Positions 32,471-52,104 of a DNA stretch of 64,000 nucleotides are shown piece by piece; position 1 is the stretch's first letter; every line of letters begins with the position of its first letter. The stretch spans positions 40,051,549 to 40,115,548 of the forward strand of contig CM072519.1 in assembly GCA_036898135.1 (NCBI GenBank). Direction: 5' to 3'. The notes beneath the pieces are model-generated. The model was given only the letters and a program-made list of their open reading frames with translations. It had not been told where the DNA came from and ran no database searches. The stretch comes from Oncomelania hupensis (Eukaryota; Mollusca; Gastropoda; Littorinimorpha; Pomatiopsidae). The translations under genes and the position numbers were made by a program.

Positions 32471-33074
32471 TGTATTTTTGAGAACCCCCGTTGGGGTGCC
32501 GAGGGTTTCAGTATAAATAGTATCCCCACTTTCTGGAAATTTAGTGCTTTAAATTCCAACTGTCGCTGTCTTTCTCATTTGCTCTTTCTCATTCCTGCTC
32601 TGTTCTATCAATCTGCTATACTATCGTCTTCTTCGCTAGACCAGTCTCCTACCTTTTTTCTTGAAAACTCTTCCGGGACAAGACTTGTTTGTGTATGAGG
32701 TCTGTTGGATCAGCTTGGGAATATTGGACGCTTTCTGCCAGGTGGTCACTAGGACTTCCTATGATGTTATTATTTAGCAATGTAGGCATTTTATATGTAT
32801 GTGTTTTGTTGATAATTTGTAATGATGTTTGTATTCTATTTTGTTTTTGTAAACGGGGGTTCGATAAGTTGGGGTGAAGCCTCAGCCGTCCCCTGCGTGG
32901 GATGTCTTTATTGTAAAGTGACTGGCTGGTGGAGGGCATTCAGTTTTCCCACTAGGGTTGTTTCGGCAGATCTTTTATGCGGATTGGGGGTTGTCCGGTC
33001 CTGATTTGGCTCGGAAGAGTCCGCTGGACCTAAAGCAACAATTATGTATTGTAATGTACTGTATTTTTGAGAAC
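32471..33074 (+). mobile_element. SINE-like retroposon family, copy C, intact, with target-site duplications
   Basis: A 574-bp body (32486-33059), the same length as copy B, is flanked by 15-bp direct repeats TGTATTTTTGAGAAC (32471-32485, 33060-33074). It has the same start, the same TATAAATAG motif and the same style of tail (ATTATGTATTGTAATGTAC). It differs from copy B by scattered substitutions and small indels. Confidence 0.8.
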
Positions 33075-33778
33075 GACTGGTACGACTTATGCGTGCCACA
33101 AAGGTAGACCTATAAAGTATAATAACTGAGGAGAGGCAAGTAAAGTTGTATTTTACGGGACTTAGTTTTACACCTCAAAGATTTTACCATTTTACTCCAA
33201 GGCTTCAGCAATCCACTTCCCGTTTACCTAGAGAAGGTATATGATGCGTGAAGAAAAACGGAAAATCTGTGCACGCAATTTAGAACTTAGATATACCTGC
33301 TGTCTGAAACAAAGAATCAGAATTTAGGCATTCTGTCCCCGAAAAGCAGCTAAGGGAGAGGAGACAAGTTTTGAATGGGGACAACTGTTCATTGTCTAGG
33401 ACAATTTGTTTAAGATCGCTGTGTGCATCTTCATACCTCAGGGTCGCCTCGGGCGGTGTGTTATTTGTTGCTATGCGTAAGACGATTAAGGGAGAAAACA
33501 GCAGCGAAGGTTTGCATTGCTATGCCAGTTTTCTTCCTCGCCGGAACCCAAATAAAGGTTTGATGCTACTAATATGGTAGGGGGAAGCTTTTTGAAGACA
33601 CGATGTGACAGGGCAAACGTTAAGCGAGAGAGATAACACCCGCTCAAAGAAAGGCACATGCTTGTAAATCCACCCTCATATCTATTTACTCAGTGGCCGG
33701 AAGAATGGGGCTTGAGGAGAAGTCTGTATCATAATAATAATAATTATAATTATTATTATAATTATTATTATTATTATA

Positions 33779-33853
<75 letters not shown>

Positions 33854-34080
33854 TTGTACACGTTGGCTTTAATTTAAAGTTTTCAACAAGTTTTGTTGTT
33901 GTTGGTAAAACCGACGTGTATGCATTTTATTTCCGTTTGTTATTCATGGATTTGATTACAGCTCTTGCAATGCCTCTTATCTGCTTTACCTGTGTAACTG
34001 TAGATTATAGTCACACGACACCGAAGCGTATAGGCGACTACTGGTCACATTATTCTGACACCAGCGAACCAGTTGAAGGT
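33075..34080. other. No supported gene; long ATT array
   Basis: A (ATT)n array with ATA/AAT interruptions lies at 33731-33853. The 163-codon frame through it is an artefact of the array. Confidence 0.65.
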
Positions 34081-34215
34081 AAGGGGAAAATAATATGGTC
34101 ACACATTGGCCAATCCGTGATTCGAACCAGGTACCTTTCGGTTAACTAGTAAGACGCTCTACCAACTGAGCTACCCTTGTTGTTGTTGTGTTAGATTAAC
34201 GTCCCCGGACACGAG
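34080..34215 (-). mobile_element. tRNA-derived SINE head
   Basis: On the minus strand GGTAGCTCAGTTGGTAGAGC is a perfect A box with paired D-arm, and GGTTCGAATC is a B box. The anticodon stem does not pair well, so this is a SINE and not a tRNA gene. The neighbouring AGATTAACGTCCCCGGACACG recurs, slightly altered, at about 43392-43415, suggesting a dispersed family. Confidence 0.5.
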
Positions 34216-36420
34216 CTACCCTTACCTTCTAACCTCCCTTTATACCTCCCCTACGTCCTCACGTGTCTGCATGTACGGATTAGCAGTTATGAATAGCAGT
34301 GTTCGGAGAGTGGTGGCATCGCTTGTGACTAATGATTAGTGTCAGGGATATTGTCGCTGTCTCCACTGAACTTTCCAGATCTGGCGACGATAGGGGAAAA
34401 GAAACAATCCGTCACGGAGTGCATTTCCATTTGAATCCTTTTTGCTCCAAAATTTCATCACTCGAAATTAAATTTCAAGAACCGTCAGCTCCGCTGTGGC
34501 AGAAGGGAGGCCACTGTCTTGAGAGGTAGTGCCGAGTTCTGTCCCTTTTCTGGCGGATCGGAAGTGCGGGGCGAGTTTTGCGGGCCGACACTTGGCTTTT
34601 CGGAGTTAGGGTTTGATGGGGGGAAAATGAAAAGCGAAGAGGAATACTTCAACCGCCACGTTTGTTGGCCCCGACCTTTATAGTTGATCAGTCTTCCATA
34701 TTGAGATCTGCGCTCTTCATCTTTGTCGCCATAGAGACGGCAAAAAGAACCATTATGCTTTTCCCCTTCTTCTCTCTCCACCCCCCCCCTTCCCCAACTC
34801 CCACCCAAAAATGTATACGGACAAACGTGTTTTTCAAGGTCTTTGAGTGTTGGTAGCATGGCTAGAGAGCTGCAAGGGATTGTTGTTGAGGGGATGGAGG
34901 GGTGGGGTAGGGGGTAGGGTGCAAAGAGAAGACTGAAGACGAAAAGAACTACAGTGTTAATAGGGGGCTGAGAAAGAAGAATGAACATAAAAAGAACTAC
35001 AATGTCACTATGTCAGTGCGAGATGTGAGTAACTGGAATAATGGCAACAGTGATACTGATACGAATCGTATCGTCGGGCATCGTTGGAACAGAGGGGGTG
35101 GGGTGGGGGTGAGCTGGGTAGGGTATCTAGGAGCGAGGGTAGATGAGGAGGGTAGAAAGGTTTGGTGACGTGATTTTTCAAGTAGCCCCTTTCCGATGCA
35201 GAGTGACATTTTGAAATATGCCCCAGCCCAGCTCGGCGTCTGCGAGTTTTTGCGTGCTCGGAATCACAGTGCTCTTTTGAAATTATTTGATCTTTCCCTT
35301 CTATCTCTATAAACATCAGTTTCCTCTTCTTCTCGTTTTGTTAAAGAGTTTCACAAACTGAAGACCAAAGAAGAAAAACAAGAAGAACAAGATAATCATA
35401 TATTAAAAGAGAGAAAAAAATAATTGTCCTTTTGAAAATTTCTTTCTTGTCAAATTTCCACACCATCTGCCGGTGGCAGTTTATACAAACATGACATTTC
35501 GATGCATAAAACAAAACAGAAATAAACATCTAAACGCTTCACATATAATACTTGTACAATAGAAACAAAAGATTCTTAGTCGAGAACCTTCCTTTTGTAA
35601 TATTTTGAAACAGCCGTGAATCGGAATGAGCCTAATATCGGTCTGTCCTACTATGGTCGGTCTATCTGTAGCTCGGTCCGTTGTACGTCATATCTCAAGA
35701 TCCACTGGACATATTTTGCTCAAACCTTAAAGGAACATTACCTGGGTAAGTGGCGAGCTTCCTGTACCATCATATTTGACCTTGATTAAAAGTCCAGGTA
35801 GCTGGGTTCAATTCTTTGCCACCCACCTTTGGCTAAACATCTGAAAAAAAAAACCGACTGATCCAATGTGGATGATTTTTGGTATGCATGTACCCAACTC
35901 ATGACAAATCATTCAAGGGTAATCCATTGGTATGTCAGTCGGCTGGTTTGTTACGCCGTTGGTCGGTATTTTACTTTTCTGTTCCAAGCATTTTTATTTT
36001 AGTTTTGCATTACCATTTTTTTTATTAATTCTGTCAAAAATAACTTGACCGAAGGGCACTGAGGTCCATCATTTTATAAACAGGTTTGGCGCCGTATTTA
36101 TAATACTGGCTGAACAGATTTTGAACAATGTTTGCTTGCGGATAGTTCAAAAAGTAGCCAGTCATTTCGTGTTTTCGTTTTGCTTCTTTGGGACAGAACA
36201 GGCACACCAAAATAAAATAAAAGTGATCGTTTTCATATATGTGTGTTAAGTGTCTGGAAATACATTGGACTGGCTTACCGTCTTGCTTTTGTTTTGTAAA
36301 TGTGTTATTGTGGTTTTTTTTCTTCTTTTGAATGCACAATATAATATTGTATGCGTATTCTGAAAGGAAATTGTGACATTTTGGTTCATTGTTGCAAATC
36401 TTTTTGCTTCTTTTTTGTGT

Positions 36421-36423
<3 letters not shown>
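34216..36423. other. No supported gene
   Basis: The strand composition is skewed (C-rich on minus at 34.6-35.2 kb). The 167- and 102-codon minus-strand frames there are low-complexity, with no motif. Nothing recognisable between 35.3 and 36.4 kb. Confidence 0.55.

Positions 36424-36500
<77 letters not shown>
36424..36500. repeat. (CT)n microsatellite
   Basis: About 38 uninterrupted CT units. Confidence 0.95.
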
Positions 36501-36502
<2 letters not shown>

Positions 36503-37914
36503 TTATGTGCTATGATTTGTATGGCGGCAGTATAAAAGGGCAAACGTTTTTGTTCAGAAATCGATTCCAGTCAAGTGCGCTTTCATGATGCGATAGCAGA
36601 CGACAAACCAACGAAAGGAATGTCACCTCCGGAGGAAGAGGAGTCTCCCTCGTTTGAGCATGCGCGGCACAAAGGCCAACGTCACTTCCGACTGGAGGCA
36701 TTGAAGCGCGCGCAATTATGAGCACGTCTGGGGAAACGCGGCACACGCCATCCTATGACTGTTGGCGGAAAGATGGTCGCCGTTGACTCTGACAGTGACC
36801 ATGACAACACATAAAGTTTATTGTACATTGTTACAAGAGGGTCTAGGTTTGGGGAAGCAGAAAACAATCAGACTTTACGTTATCCAGTGTAACGGTTTGA
36901 ACAACTGTTTCGCATAAATAAAGGCGGGTGAATATCTGTCCACGATCTGAGTCTTCAGCGCGTGTGATCTTTTCGTGTGCTTCAAATATGAAAAGTAGCG
37001 TAGTAACAAGCAAGCAATCAGCTGCAGTAGGTCTACTACAATGAACTATGACGCTCTAGAGGAAGTGACGTTTATGCTAAGTGCAAAGCTCGAAGAAGAG
37101 ACGTTTCAGCACTGGAGTTTTTACAACAGAAGAAATCCCGTGCTCCTGGGTGAAATTTGATGAACGGAAGGTCTTAAACAATAGCCCAAGACAATTTAAC
37201 AGTTGCCCCTATCCAAAACGCATTGTCAATTATGATTTTGTCCCAGGTTTAGTCCCAGACTTCTTGTTGTCTCAGGCAATGGACCCCCAGTGCAAGTCCA
37301 TGGTCAACACAGTCAGAGGCGATAGAATGGAAAGAAGAACAAATGGTAGATTAGCAGCATGACGGCTGTATGGCGTGACCCCAGCACGCAAATATGTCGT
37401 CTCCAGAGGTCTTGGGAGTCTTAAGGCAGTTCATGCGGAAGAAGAGAGAGCGCGACCTGTACCATGTTCACAATTGGTCCCCCCTCTTCGAAAACGGTGA
37501 CGTTCGAGGTGAATGCGTCGTACCTCGTTGTTCATGCCATTTCTTTCTTCTCTATTGGAAAACCTCCCATGCTCGATCGTTGGTAGTTGAGCTGACGCTC
37601 TAAGCCTAACTCCTTCACCACCACAAACGCGTGTGGTACTTCTAGCAAGTTAGTAGCAGTAAATACTGCTTGGTGCTTTCTGTTGTGTGGTCGTCAGTGG
37701 GTGCTGAAGTGCGCAGTGATCAATAAAACAAATTGACCCCCGTGCCCTTTGGCGCGGATTGATATTCCCCAAGGCGTCCGCGGCAGGAAATAAGCCCGGA
37801 GTGGAATAAACGCGCCTTTGCTCCCATCGGGCCATATCTTGCCCTCATCTTTTCACATGGCTGATCATTAAAACACTGCCATCATCACCCGGTCCTGGCC
37901 TCTCTGTCTCTCTG
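36501..37914. other. No supported gene
   Basis: A 93-codon plus-strand frame (37081-37362) and several shorter ones have no known motif. A segment near 37240-37275 weakly resembles 13910-13945 (GTTTAGTCCCAGA...TCTCAG), hinting at an old shared repeat. Confidence 0.45.
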
Positions 37915-38045
<131 letters not shown>

Positions 38046-38131
38046 CTTCCCCATCTCTTCCCACTGTCTGTCTTGTCGTTATAATGACACGATGGCCCTG
38101 GCACTGATTTTATGGTTGCTTTTTCAAAAGC

Positions 38132-38460
38132 TTTTGACAACACCTTCGGATGAGAGTATTAACCGAGGTCCACTCTGTGCACGCACGCTGTCCCTCGCAC
38201 GGACTTTAAAGCTCTTGACGCCCATGTCCTAGACAGGTGAGTGCCTTCTACACAAATACACCCAACACGCACTAGGTCCCTTCTTCCTTACACACCGCCG
38301 GTCTCCCAGGATTGTGCTGTGGGTTGGACGACGCGCCCAAAGGCTGCAAATGAGCGCCTTGGGCGGCTTGACTTGGATCCTGCGGCTTGAGCTGCTCTTG
38401 AGCTGGAAGAGAGCTATAAAAGAACGAATGCGTAAATAAATAAGCTTAAAACTCTGAGGC
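38132..38460 (-). repeat. Interspersed repeat, copy 2 of a pair
   Basis: Inverted relative to 11640-11970 and matching along most of its length. See that entry for the shared blocks. Confidence 0.6.
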
Positions 38461-38741
38461 CAATACAAAAAAAAAAAAAAAACAACATAGGGTGTTCTAG
38501 AAGAGTGTGTGGAGAAGGGCGATGTATGTGCGTGTATATATATACAGGTATGTGTGTGAGCGCAGTGGGGAAGAGGGGCAGCGGTTGTGTGTGTAAGGGT
38601 GGGGGGTGGGGTGGATGGGAGGATACCGAAGTAAGGGTTGATTACAGAGTCTTAAAGCAGCTGCTTTAATGCCTGAATTGAAACTTTTCCACTAAGAAAC
38701 AATGATGATGGAACAGTTTGGCTATTTTTTTTAATGAGAGA

Positions 38742-38744
38742 GAA

Positions 38745-38825
<81 letters not shown>
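38742..38825. repeat. (GA)n microsatellite
   Basis: About 40 GA units. Confidence 0.95.
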
Positions 38826-38829
<4 letters not shown>

Positions 38830-40420
38830 TATGAATTTTGAAAAACAAACCTCCACACACAATGTTATGGTCTCCATTGCGCGACGAGGGCTGATCATCC
38901 GTTTCCATAGCTATGTACAATAGATTTAAATGATGGCGTGCGTTTGAATTGAGGAATATCTCGGTAAAGACGTATCTTCTTACACGATGAATTGTTCGCC
39001 GTGAAACTATTAACAGCTATTAAACAATGGCATGAAAAGGTGACAGCGTCATTTAGAGATAGACCTGGTCTCATTATTTTGCATTTTCATATGAGCTACA
39101 CCCAGGTAGAAGATCGATAGGCCTTACCGTAATATGTATACCACAAAGGGTGGAGATGTAACGCGATTCGGAATTCCAGAATGTAGTAGACCCACACAAT
39201 ACAGGTTTTTGTATAATACTGTTAACTGTAATTTCACAGCATAATTTTCCCTTTTTGCTTCTGTAGCGGAAAGGGAGGCGATTGGTTGAGGCTTGGGAGA
39301 GAAATTGTATACCTTGATTTTCTTGGTTAGACTAGCCTTGGGTGGCTCCTGCTTTGCAAAATCCTTTGGGTATGCCATTGGGTTACGCAGGACAAGGCGA
39401 CACATTTGTTCTCCCCGGCTGACCATTCGCCTGCTGCGTTTGGTGGCGAGCGGGACCACATTGTCGGCAGGCATTTTATTCAGGTCGGTGGCAGCGACCT
39501 TGCAGTAGAGTGCGTGGCACTAGTAGCCGGCAACCCGGTACTCCCAACCACGCTTCACCGCCTTGCAGGGCAAATATTTTTATGTCCCTCTTTTGAGGGA
39601 TAAAATGAAAATAACAGCTCGGGTGGAGCAATGTTCTCAAGGTCGTGGCCGAGAGGCGGGAGTCAAATGCTCCGCTCGGCTACACTGACAAACTTTTTAA
39701 TTAAAATTACATTTTATTTGAAATGCGCTGGATTGATTGCAATGATTGGGTACAGAGATTGTATCAAATCCAAACCACTGCACGAATACTGTTGCGATTA
39801 TTTGGGATTATTGGTAAGTAAATACTATCGTTGATGGTCCTAAGTTCACATCCAAAATTATATAGTTAACGTAGACTGTTAGTGTGTGGGCTGACAACTT
39901 GCATTGCAGAAAAGAATACATATTTTAAAAAATGATAGTAATTGAGTTTATCAATATACATTTAAATAAACAAACAAATAAATATTTAAATAAATACACA
40001 TATTTTAAAAGATATAATACAATAACAAAACAGACATAAGAATGAATTAATAAAACGTATTAAAGTTTACTTGCAGGTTACAAGACTATCAAGTAAGCTT
40101 ACAGCATGTCGAAGACGCACTGTCAATCTTGGCCACATCAGTAATAAGTTCGTATTGATCACAATGGGACGATGACTATATTGTTTCATTTTGTCATGAT
40201 TTTTAACACTTCAACAGTAAAGGAAAAGTATATTGTTAAAATATTATATAATTATTGTTTAAAAAATGATACTTACTAGGCAGTAATTAGAATAATCAAC
40301 TGTGTGTCGGTGCGATGGTGTAATTGCCTGTTTGAGGGGAGGGGTAGAGGAGGGTGAGGCATTTGTATGTGTTTGGGTGTTGTGTGGGTTTAACCAAATG
40401 AGTAGCTCATTGATGATGAT
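38826..40420. other. No supported gene
   Basis: The stretch at 39230-39600 is more GC-rich and has an unrecognised 116-codon minus-strand frame (39124-39474). It has no Kozak support, no splice context and no known motif. The rest is AT-rich. Confidence 0.5.
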
Positions 40421-40443
40421 GTTGTTGTTGTTGTTGTTGTTGT

Positions 40444-40512
<69 letters not shown>
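40421..40512. repeat. Compound (TTG)n-(GAT)n microsatellite
   Basis: Several TTG units followed by about 22 GAT units. Confidence 0.9.
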
Positions 40513-40513
<1 letters not shown>

Positions 40514-40605
40514 ATTGTTTATGACGATGGCCAAGACTTTCCTTGTTCGAGGATGGTAATGACGAAGACGACGATGATAATGGTATTCTATATGACGATT
40601 GGTTC

Positions 40606-41200
<595 letters not shown>

Positions 41201-41926
41201 TTTACTGTAATGCGAATAACATTCATTCATACGTGCACACCAATCATTCCCTTACATACCAACAATCGTAAATGTAGTAAAAGGCTGTACTTATTCCAAC
41301 ATTCAATCGTCCTGGAATATAGACACGCCGAATTTTATTTTAAACCAAATGATATCATTACAATTCAACACTTAACCATCGTGGAATACACGCAAGAAGT
41401 AAGAACAAAACTGTTAGGACAAGAAATGTAAGCTTAGTCATCAATTCCCTCAAACTGTACAAGAACACAAAATGCACATTTTCGTACTACTAGTAATAAA
41501 CCCATACACCCACACCCACACCTACCCCCACTATTTATTCGAGGCATGTAGCATGTACTATGACTTTACCTGAACAATTTTGTGTAGTCCTTAAATAAAA
41601 CTCATGTCGTGGATAACTTGCCCAATAAGAGAATATAAATGAATTTAGTAATTCTTACCCAGTAAGGATAGAAAAGAATTCAGTAAATAAATAAATAAAT
41701 AGATAAAATGTATTTTTGATAAGTTAGCCTAACCATAACTTTAAGATAAATATTATTAAACACGGAATATGAAAATTGATGTGTGTGCGTGTGTGTATGT
41801 GTGCGATTATATTACATTTGTAATATGTAGGCCTAGTGACTGACTGACTCAGCAGAGGTAAAACTTTAACTTAAAAGGGCGCAAAAAGTGCACTGGATGT
41901 TGTAACTACTCAAGGGATAGTTAAAA

Positions 41927-47819
<5,893 letters not shown>

Positions 47820-48026
47820 AATGTAGTGTCTACACCCGCCACTGGCGATATGGCAGACGGGGATAGCCAAAAGGGAAAAGGACGTCCCTAAAGTTACACT
47901 GAACCACCGGATCAGAGCAATCACAGTGCTAAAGTAAACAGTGAAAAATGGCCACTTTTATATCGCCCACTACGGGATTCGAACCTGGCGAACGCTCTTC
48001 CGCCGAGTCACGGCGGTGGGCTCCAT
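47820..48026 (-). mobile_element. tRNA-derived SINE in the 3' flank or 3' UTR of sall
   Basis: On the minus strand the head includes CCGCCGTGACTCGGCGGAAGAGCG and AGGTTCGAATCCCG (B box). A body follows with TGGCCATTTTTCACTG, ending in a region rich in CCGCCACTGGCG-like inverted motifs. It is in the same orientation as sall, about 1.1 kb past its stop codon. Confidence 0.5.
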
Positions 48027-49091
48027 CCAACATGTCTTTGTTTTATTCTGTCATATTCAAATGATAATCTTTGACACTTCTATCTAACGCAATCAAGAAG
48101 TATTTCCTCGCAGACAGATGCATGATAAATAGTTTTTCTTTAAAATCACTTTAAAAAAGTAAAATTAAATTAAAATATCTTAAAATGAATCCGTTATCAT
48201 TAAGTAAAATGTGGACATATCGTAGGTATCGTAATTAAAATATATAAATGATATTGGCATGAGCATATGGCAACAGCAAGAATCATTATTTTGATCGTTC
48301 AGCATTCACTAACATACTCAGATCACACTAGACCAAATAACTGCAACATTGCAATGCATCGTCTTGCATCACATACACATCAATTAGCAATTATTATTTA
48401 TATTTATTTTACAGTTAACGACACATTACTTTAAAACTTTTAGAAACAAACCCCATTCATGCGTGGAAAACATCAGTTAAGAACACCATGGATAAGAATG
48501 TTTCTATCAACTGTAAAAAACAACTTTATCCTCATTTTGTTTGATTCAGTCTCAACCGTGAATATACCCCCACAGTAGCATCAAAGTCAGAATACAAATA
48601 CAAAGTGAGTTGAAACAAATAATTCTGTATTATCAGGAAAAAACAGAATCTTGTTATCATCCAGAACCTGTGGGCGTGTAATAATTGTTTACAGTTTTCC
48701 AAAAGCCCGGGATCAAAACAGTAGGCCTACATACGACGATAAGTCAACATGAAAGGTTCAAAGTTCCGCCTATAGAGTGCTTGAGAGAACGTGTGGTCAA
48801 ATTGGCACTGAACATTAAGTTCAACGTCCAGTAATGATCATAGAAGCGTGTCTTCTTTAAAATTAAGAACAAAGGATGTCACTGATGTGTAATGTCTTCA
48901 TGCGATCGCTGAATGAAGTATCCGCTACTTTAGAACACATACGAGACGCACCCGCTGTGCCTAGCACTGGGCAGTAGAAGCAACTACCTGTGCCTGTACG
49001 AGTTTTGCGGAAGATCGTTGCTTCTTTCCATATTGTCGTGGGCACTACACGCAGGCGGGGACTAGAGACTGTGACTAGGACAACGCCGGTT
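48027..49091 (-). other. Probable sall 3' UTR and near 3' flank
   Basis: This AT-rich stretch directly follows the sall stop codon on the minus strand. AATAAA on the minus strand occurs at 48403-48408, about 690 nt after the stop, as one candidate polyadenylation signal. Others lie further on, so the true end is not known. Confidence 0.45.
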
Positions 49092-50063
49092 TCAAGCAGT
49101 AATGGCTTTAGGTGGGCCGCCAGCTGCAGAGTGAGAATCACTGTTGCTGAGGTGCTGAGACTGTTCCCCGGGAGCTGGCACACCCATGGCGCGGTCGAAC
49201 CACGACGACGCGGACTGAGGGGGCGAGTTCAGCATCATGTCCCCGCCATTCTCTCTAGAAGCGAGAGGAGAGGCGGCGGAGATGGCTGATGACGGGGATT
49301 TGGCGGGAGACGGTGAGGACTTGACTACGCCTCGCGCTGGAGGCGAGGGAGGGTAGGCGAGGATGTGTGATGAGGATTTCTGAAGACCGTGGGGGGAAGT
49401 GCGAGAAGGGGTGGTGCTGGATTTCATGCTCAAGTCTAGTTCCCCTGACGAGGTCACCATGCCGGCCACCCTGCCATCATTATGCATGGAGACGGAAGGC
49501 GACATGGAGTCCCTTGACGATCGTGGGAAAGGAGAGCAGGAACGCTCACGACGCCGTTTAGGGGACGGGCTCGCCTCTCTGTCAGCCTCGTCCCTCAGCC
49601 TGGCAGCTGCAGCTCTTTCCCTGTCTAGCAAGTCTCTCTCGATGCTGTCACGGCGAGCGTTGGACAGGCTCAAGTCGGCGGCGTCTTTGTGACTCTCATC
49701 ATCACTTCGTGCCTCCCTCGGCGGTTGCCCCCGGCCGGGATAAAGAGAGTGATGGGGAGGGAAGGGAAACATGGGCCCAGCCAGTGGATGGCTCAGTGCA
49801 CCATTCATGCTCTGGATGACGGGGATCTCGTTGGGCCTGGGTCCCGCCATGCCGTTCATCAGGTTCTGATAGTACAGCATTTCAGCTGCCGCGGGTGGCA
49901 AAGGGGCGCGGGCAGGGCCTGGGGGCGCGTAGCCCGGTACGAAGGGGCCCTGGCCAAAGAGAAACGGGGCGTCGATGGACATACGACGGCCGCGGCGTGA
50001 GGGCGAGTTGTTGTACACGTGAGTTCCCATGTGCACCTTCAGATTGCCTCGCGTCGTAAAAGC
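49092..50063 (-). CDS. sall: Spalt-like (Sall) zinc-finger transcription factor, last coding exon
   Basis: The exon starts after a CCAG acceptor with GCTTTTACG and completes a finger begun in the preceding exon (CTVCTK then AFTTRGNLKVHMGTH). Next come VYNNSPSRRGRRMSIDAPF, matching the segment after the last Sall finger pair, and NEIPVIQSMNG, which corresponds to the EISVIQ motif of vertebrate SALL proteins. The rest is Ser/Pro-rich and disordered, with a basic PKRRRERS stretch that could serve nuclear import. It ends KAITA and TGA at 49092-49094. The acceptor is in phase 0, matching the upstream donor. Sall proteins act in the nucleus as repressors and developmental regulators. Confidence 0.93.
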   Translation of the reverse strand, partial: AFTTRGNLKVHMGTHVYNNSPSRRGRRMSIDAPFLFGQGPFVPGYAPPGPARAPLPPAAAEMLYYQNLMNGMAGPRPNEIPVIQSMNGALSHPLAGPMFPFPPHHSLYPGRGQPPREARSDDESHKDAADLSLSNARRDSIERDLLDRERAAAARLRDEADREASPSPKRRRERSCSPFPRSSRDSMSPSVSMHNDGRVAGMVTSSGELDLSMKSSTTPSRTSPHGLQKSSSHILAYPPSPPARGVVKSSPSPAKSPSSAISAASPLASRENGGDMMLNSPPQSASSWFDRAMGVPAPGEQSQHLSNSDSHSAAGGPPKAITA

Positions 50064-50322
50064 CTGGAAACGAAACCAACAATATTGCGGGTTTAAAACA
50101 CAGCAAGAAAAAAACAAGTAATCTTCAAAAGAAAAAGTCACATGTACACACGACAGAATTTCACCTTACTAAGTTCAACAAAGCAAGTTTTTTTTTTTAA
50201 CCAATTAACATTTAGAATTTCAACAACCAGAATGTATAAATCAGAACGTCATATAAACACAGATATAAAGATTATGGAATTGACTATTGACATTGTCAAG
50301 CTCAAGGAGAAAATGTGTGTAC
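50064..50322 (-). other. sall: sall intron, 259 bp
   Basis: Starts GTACAC and ends CCAG on the minus strand. It splits the final zinc-finger pair just after the second Cys. Confidence 0.9.
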
Positions 50323-52104
50323 CTTAGTACATACAGTGCACTTGAAGGGTTTGTCGCCGGTGTGTGTCCTGGTATGGATCTGCAGGGCACTGGCACTGGA
50401 GAACGGCTTGTGACAGGTATCACACACGTGTCTGGGCCGCTTGGCCATGCTGTCGCCATCTCTGGGTGGCACGGACACAATATGCGTCGGTCTGGAGACA
50501 GGGCTCATGTGGCTGTCGGGCTTTGCAGTGCTGCTGTTCCCGTCAGGGAACGTTTTGCTGTTGTTGTTGATTACGTTGATGTTGGGGCTTATGGGGCTGA
50601 CGGCAGAGATGATGGACGTCTTCAGATGTTCTGATGATGAAGAGGAGGTGGAAGGAGGTCTGATTTCGGAGCACGGGGAGTTTTCACCGTTCACTTCTGC
50701 GGAAGGTTGGTCGGATTTTGAGTTGGAGTCTTGTCCAGATCTGTCTCCATCGTCATCGCTTTTTTCTGCCGAGGGCATGTGGGTAAATGAAGATGAAGAC
50801 TCGTCAGCGCTGACGTCACGGCTAGACTTGTGTGTCAACTGGTGCTGCTTGAGATTACCCTTGGTGGAGAAGGCTCGGTCACAATCATGGCACTTGAACG
50901 GTCGCTCCTTGGTGTGGCTTCTCAAATGGATCTCCAGCGCGCTCCTACAGGCGAAGACTTTTAAGCAAGTGGGGCAGGTGGTGTTCTTTCCACCGCGACC
51001 AGCGAGAGGGTCCATGCTTCCTGGCAGAAATGGGAATCCCAACGGATAGTCCAGCAGGGAAGCGAACTTGGAAGTAGTATCGCCGCCGTCGGAACCATTC
51101 TCTGAACCAGCTCCTTGACTTCTTGGTGAAAGTGGAGCACTATTGTTAGTTCCTAGAACTCCAGGTGAGAGCGACTTGTCCATCAGGAATGGGCCAGGAC
51201 CGAAGCCCATGCTATTGCGAAAACGTTCGAAGCTGTTCTGAGACACCGAGCTCTCGATGTTCTTGACATGATCTTCCAAAGCAGCCAGAGAAGGGTTGGT
51301 ACCGCGGGAGGGTGGCACAGCTGCTGGGTTCAGGAAACCGCCTAGAACATCGGGGGTGGTGGCGGCTGGTTGACTGTCATAGGCAGCGTTGACCTTGGCG
51401 TAAGCGGCAGTGGCCGATACGTTAGAGTCTGGACGGTCAGAGTCGCCGTTGTCACTATAGCCTGACTGTGGCCCTTGAGAGGCTGGCCCGCTGCTGCCCT
51501 CCTGCCTCGGGTACCTGAAAGCTGCCGTGTCATCGTCTGGGTCATCCAGCATCATATTTTCATCCTCTTCCATTTCTTCGTCATTGATTTCGTCGTCGTC
51601 AGGCTCAGGCACGTCATCGCCATCGTACCTGACATCGTCTTCGTCCATGCACTCGTCCTGCGGCCTGTCTTCGTACGAGAGGTCCAGCAACCGCCGCTCG
51701 CCGTCTTCGTGAGGTGACGAGGAGGAGGAAGCTCGCTTGTTGCTCAGGTCCAGCTCACGTGGCTCCTCCTTGCGGTGGGCCGACGACAGGTCGAAGGGTT
51801 CGGAGTGGGAGACAGGAAGTCGGGGGCGGGGCAGGCCCGGGTGCGGGGGCAGCCCCATCATGGAGAGGTTGGAGAGGTGGTGAGGTAGAGCGGCTTTGGG
51901 CGGCCAAGTGGGGAAGTGGTTCATGTGGTGGAAGGGCAGGCCGGGCATGTGGGAGTGAGGGGGCGGCATGTTGGGGTGCTGCATGCGGATGTGCTGTTGC
52001 AGCAGCAGCACGTTGTGGAAGGGCTTGTTGCAGTACGGGCAGGCGTGTACCATACGTAGCGTTGGCTTGGAGCGGTGCACGCCCATGTGGGTTTTCAGAT
52101 TCCC
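50323..52104 (-). CDS. sall: Spalt-like (Sall) transcription factor, large internal exon
   Basis: This 1782-bp, 594-codon phase-0 exon opens with [10 protein letters not shown], completing the finger begun at 53464, and the triplet's third finger [20 protein letters not shown] follows. Next is a proline/histidine-rich linker and a long acidic stretch ([20 protein letters not shown] and beyond), typical of Sall proteins. A finger pair follows with [21 protein letters not shown] and [21 protein letters not shown]. After a Ser-rich region comes the last pair's first finger [21 protein letters not shown] and the start of its partner (CTVCTK). The acceptor is GCAG|GGGAAT and the donor AAG|GTACAC. 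The pair-triplet-pair-pair order is diagnostic for the family. Confidence 0.95.

Noticed and set aside
34119..34186. tRNA gene on the minus strand
   Set aside because: The A and B boxes are good but the anticodon stem is unpaired and no clear anticodon can be assigned; treated as a SINE head.
39124..39474. 116-codon minus-strand frame in a GC-richer patch
   Set aside because: No known motif and no supporting context; could be chance.
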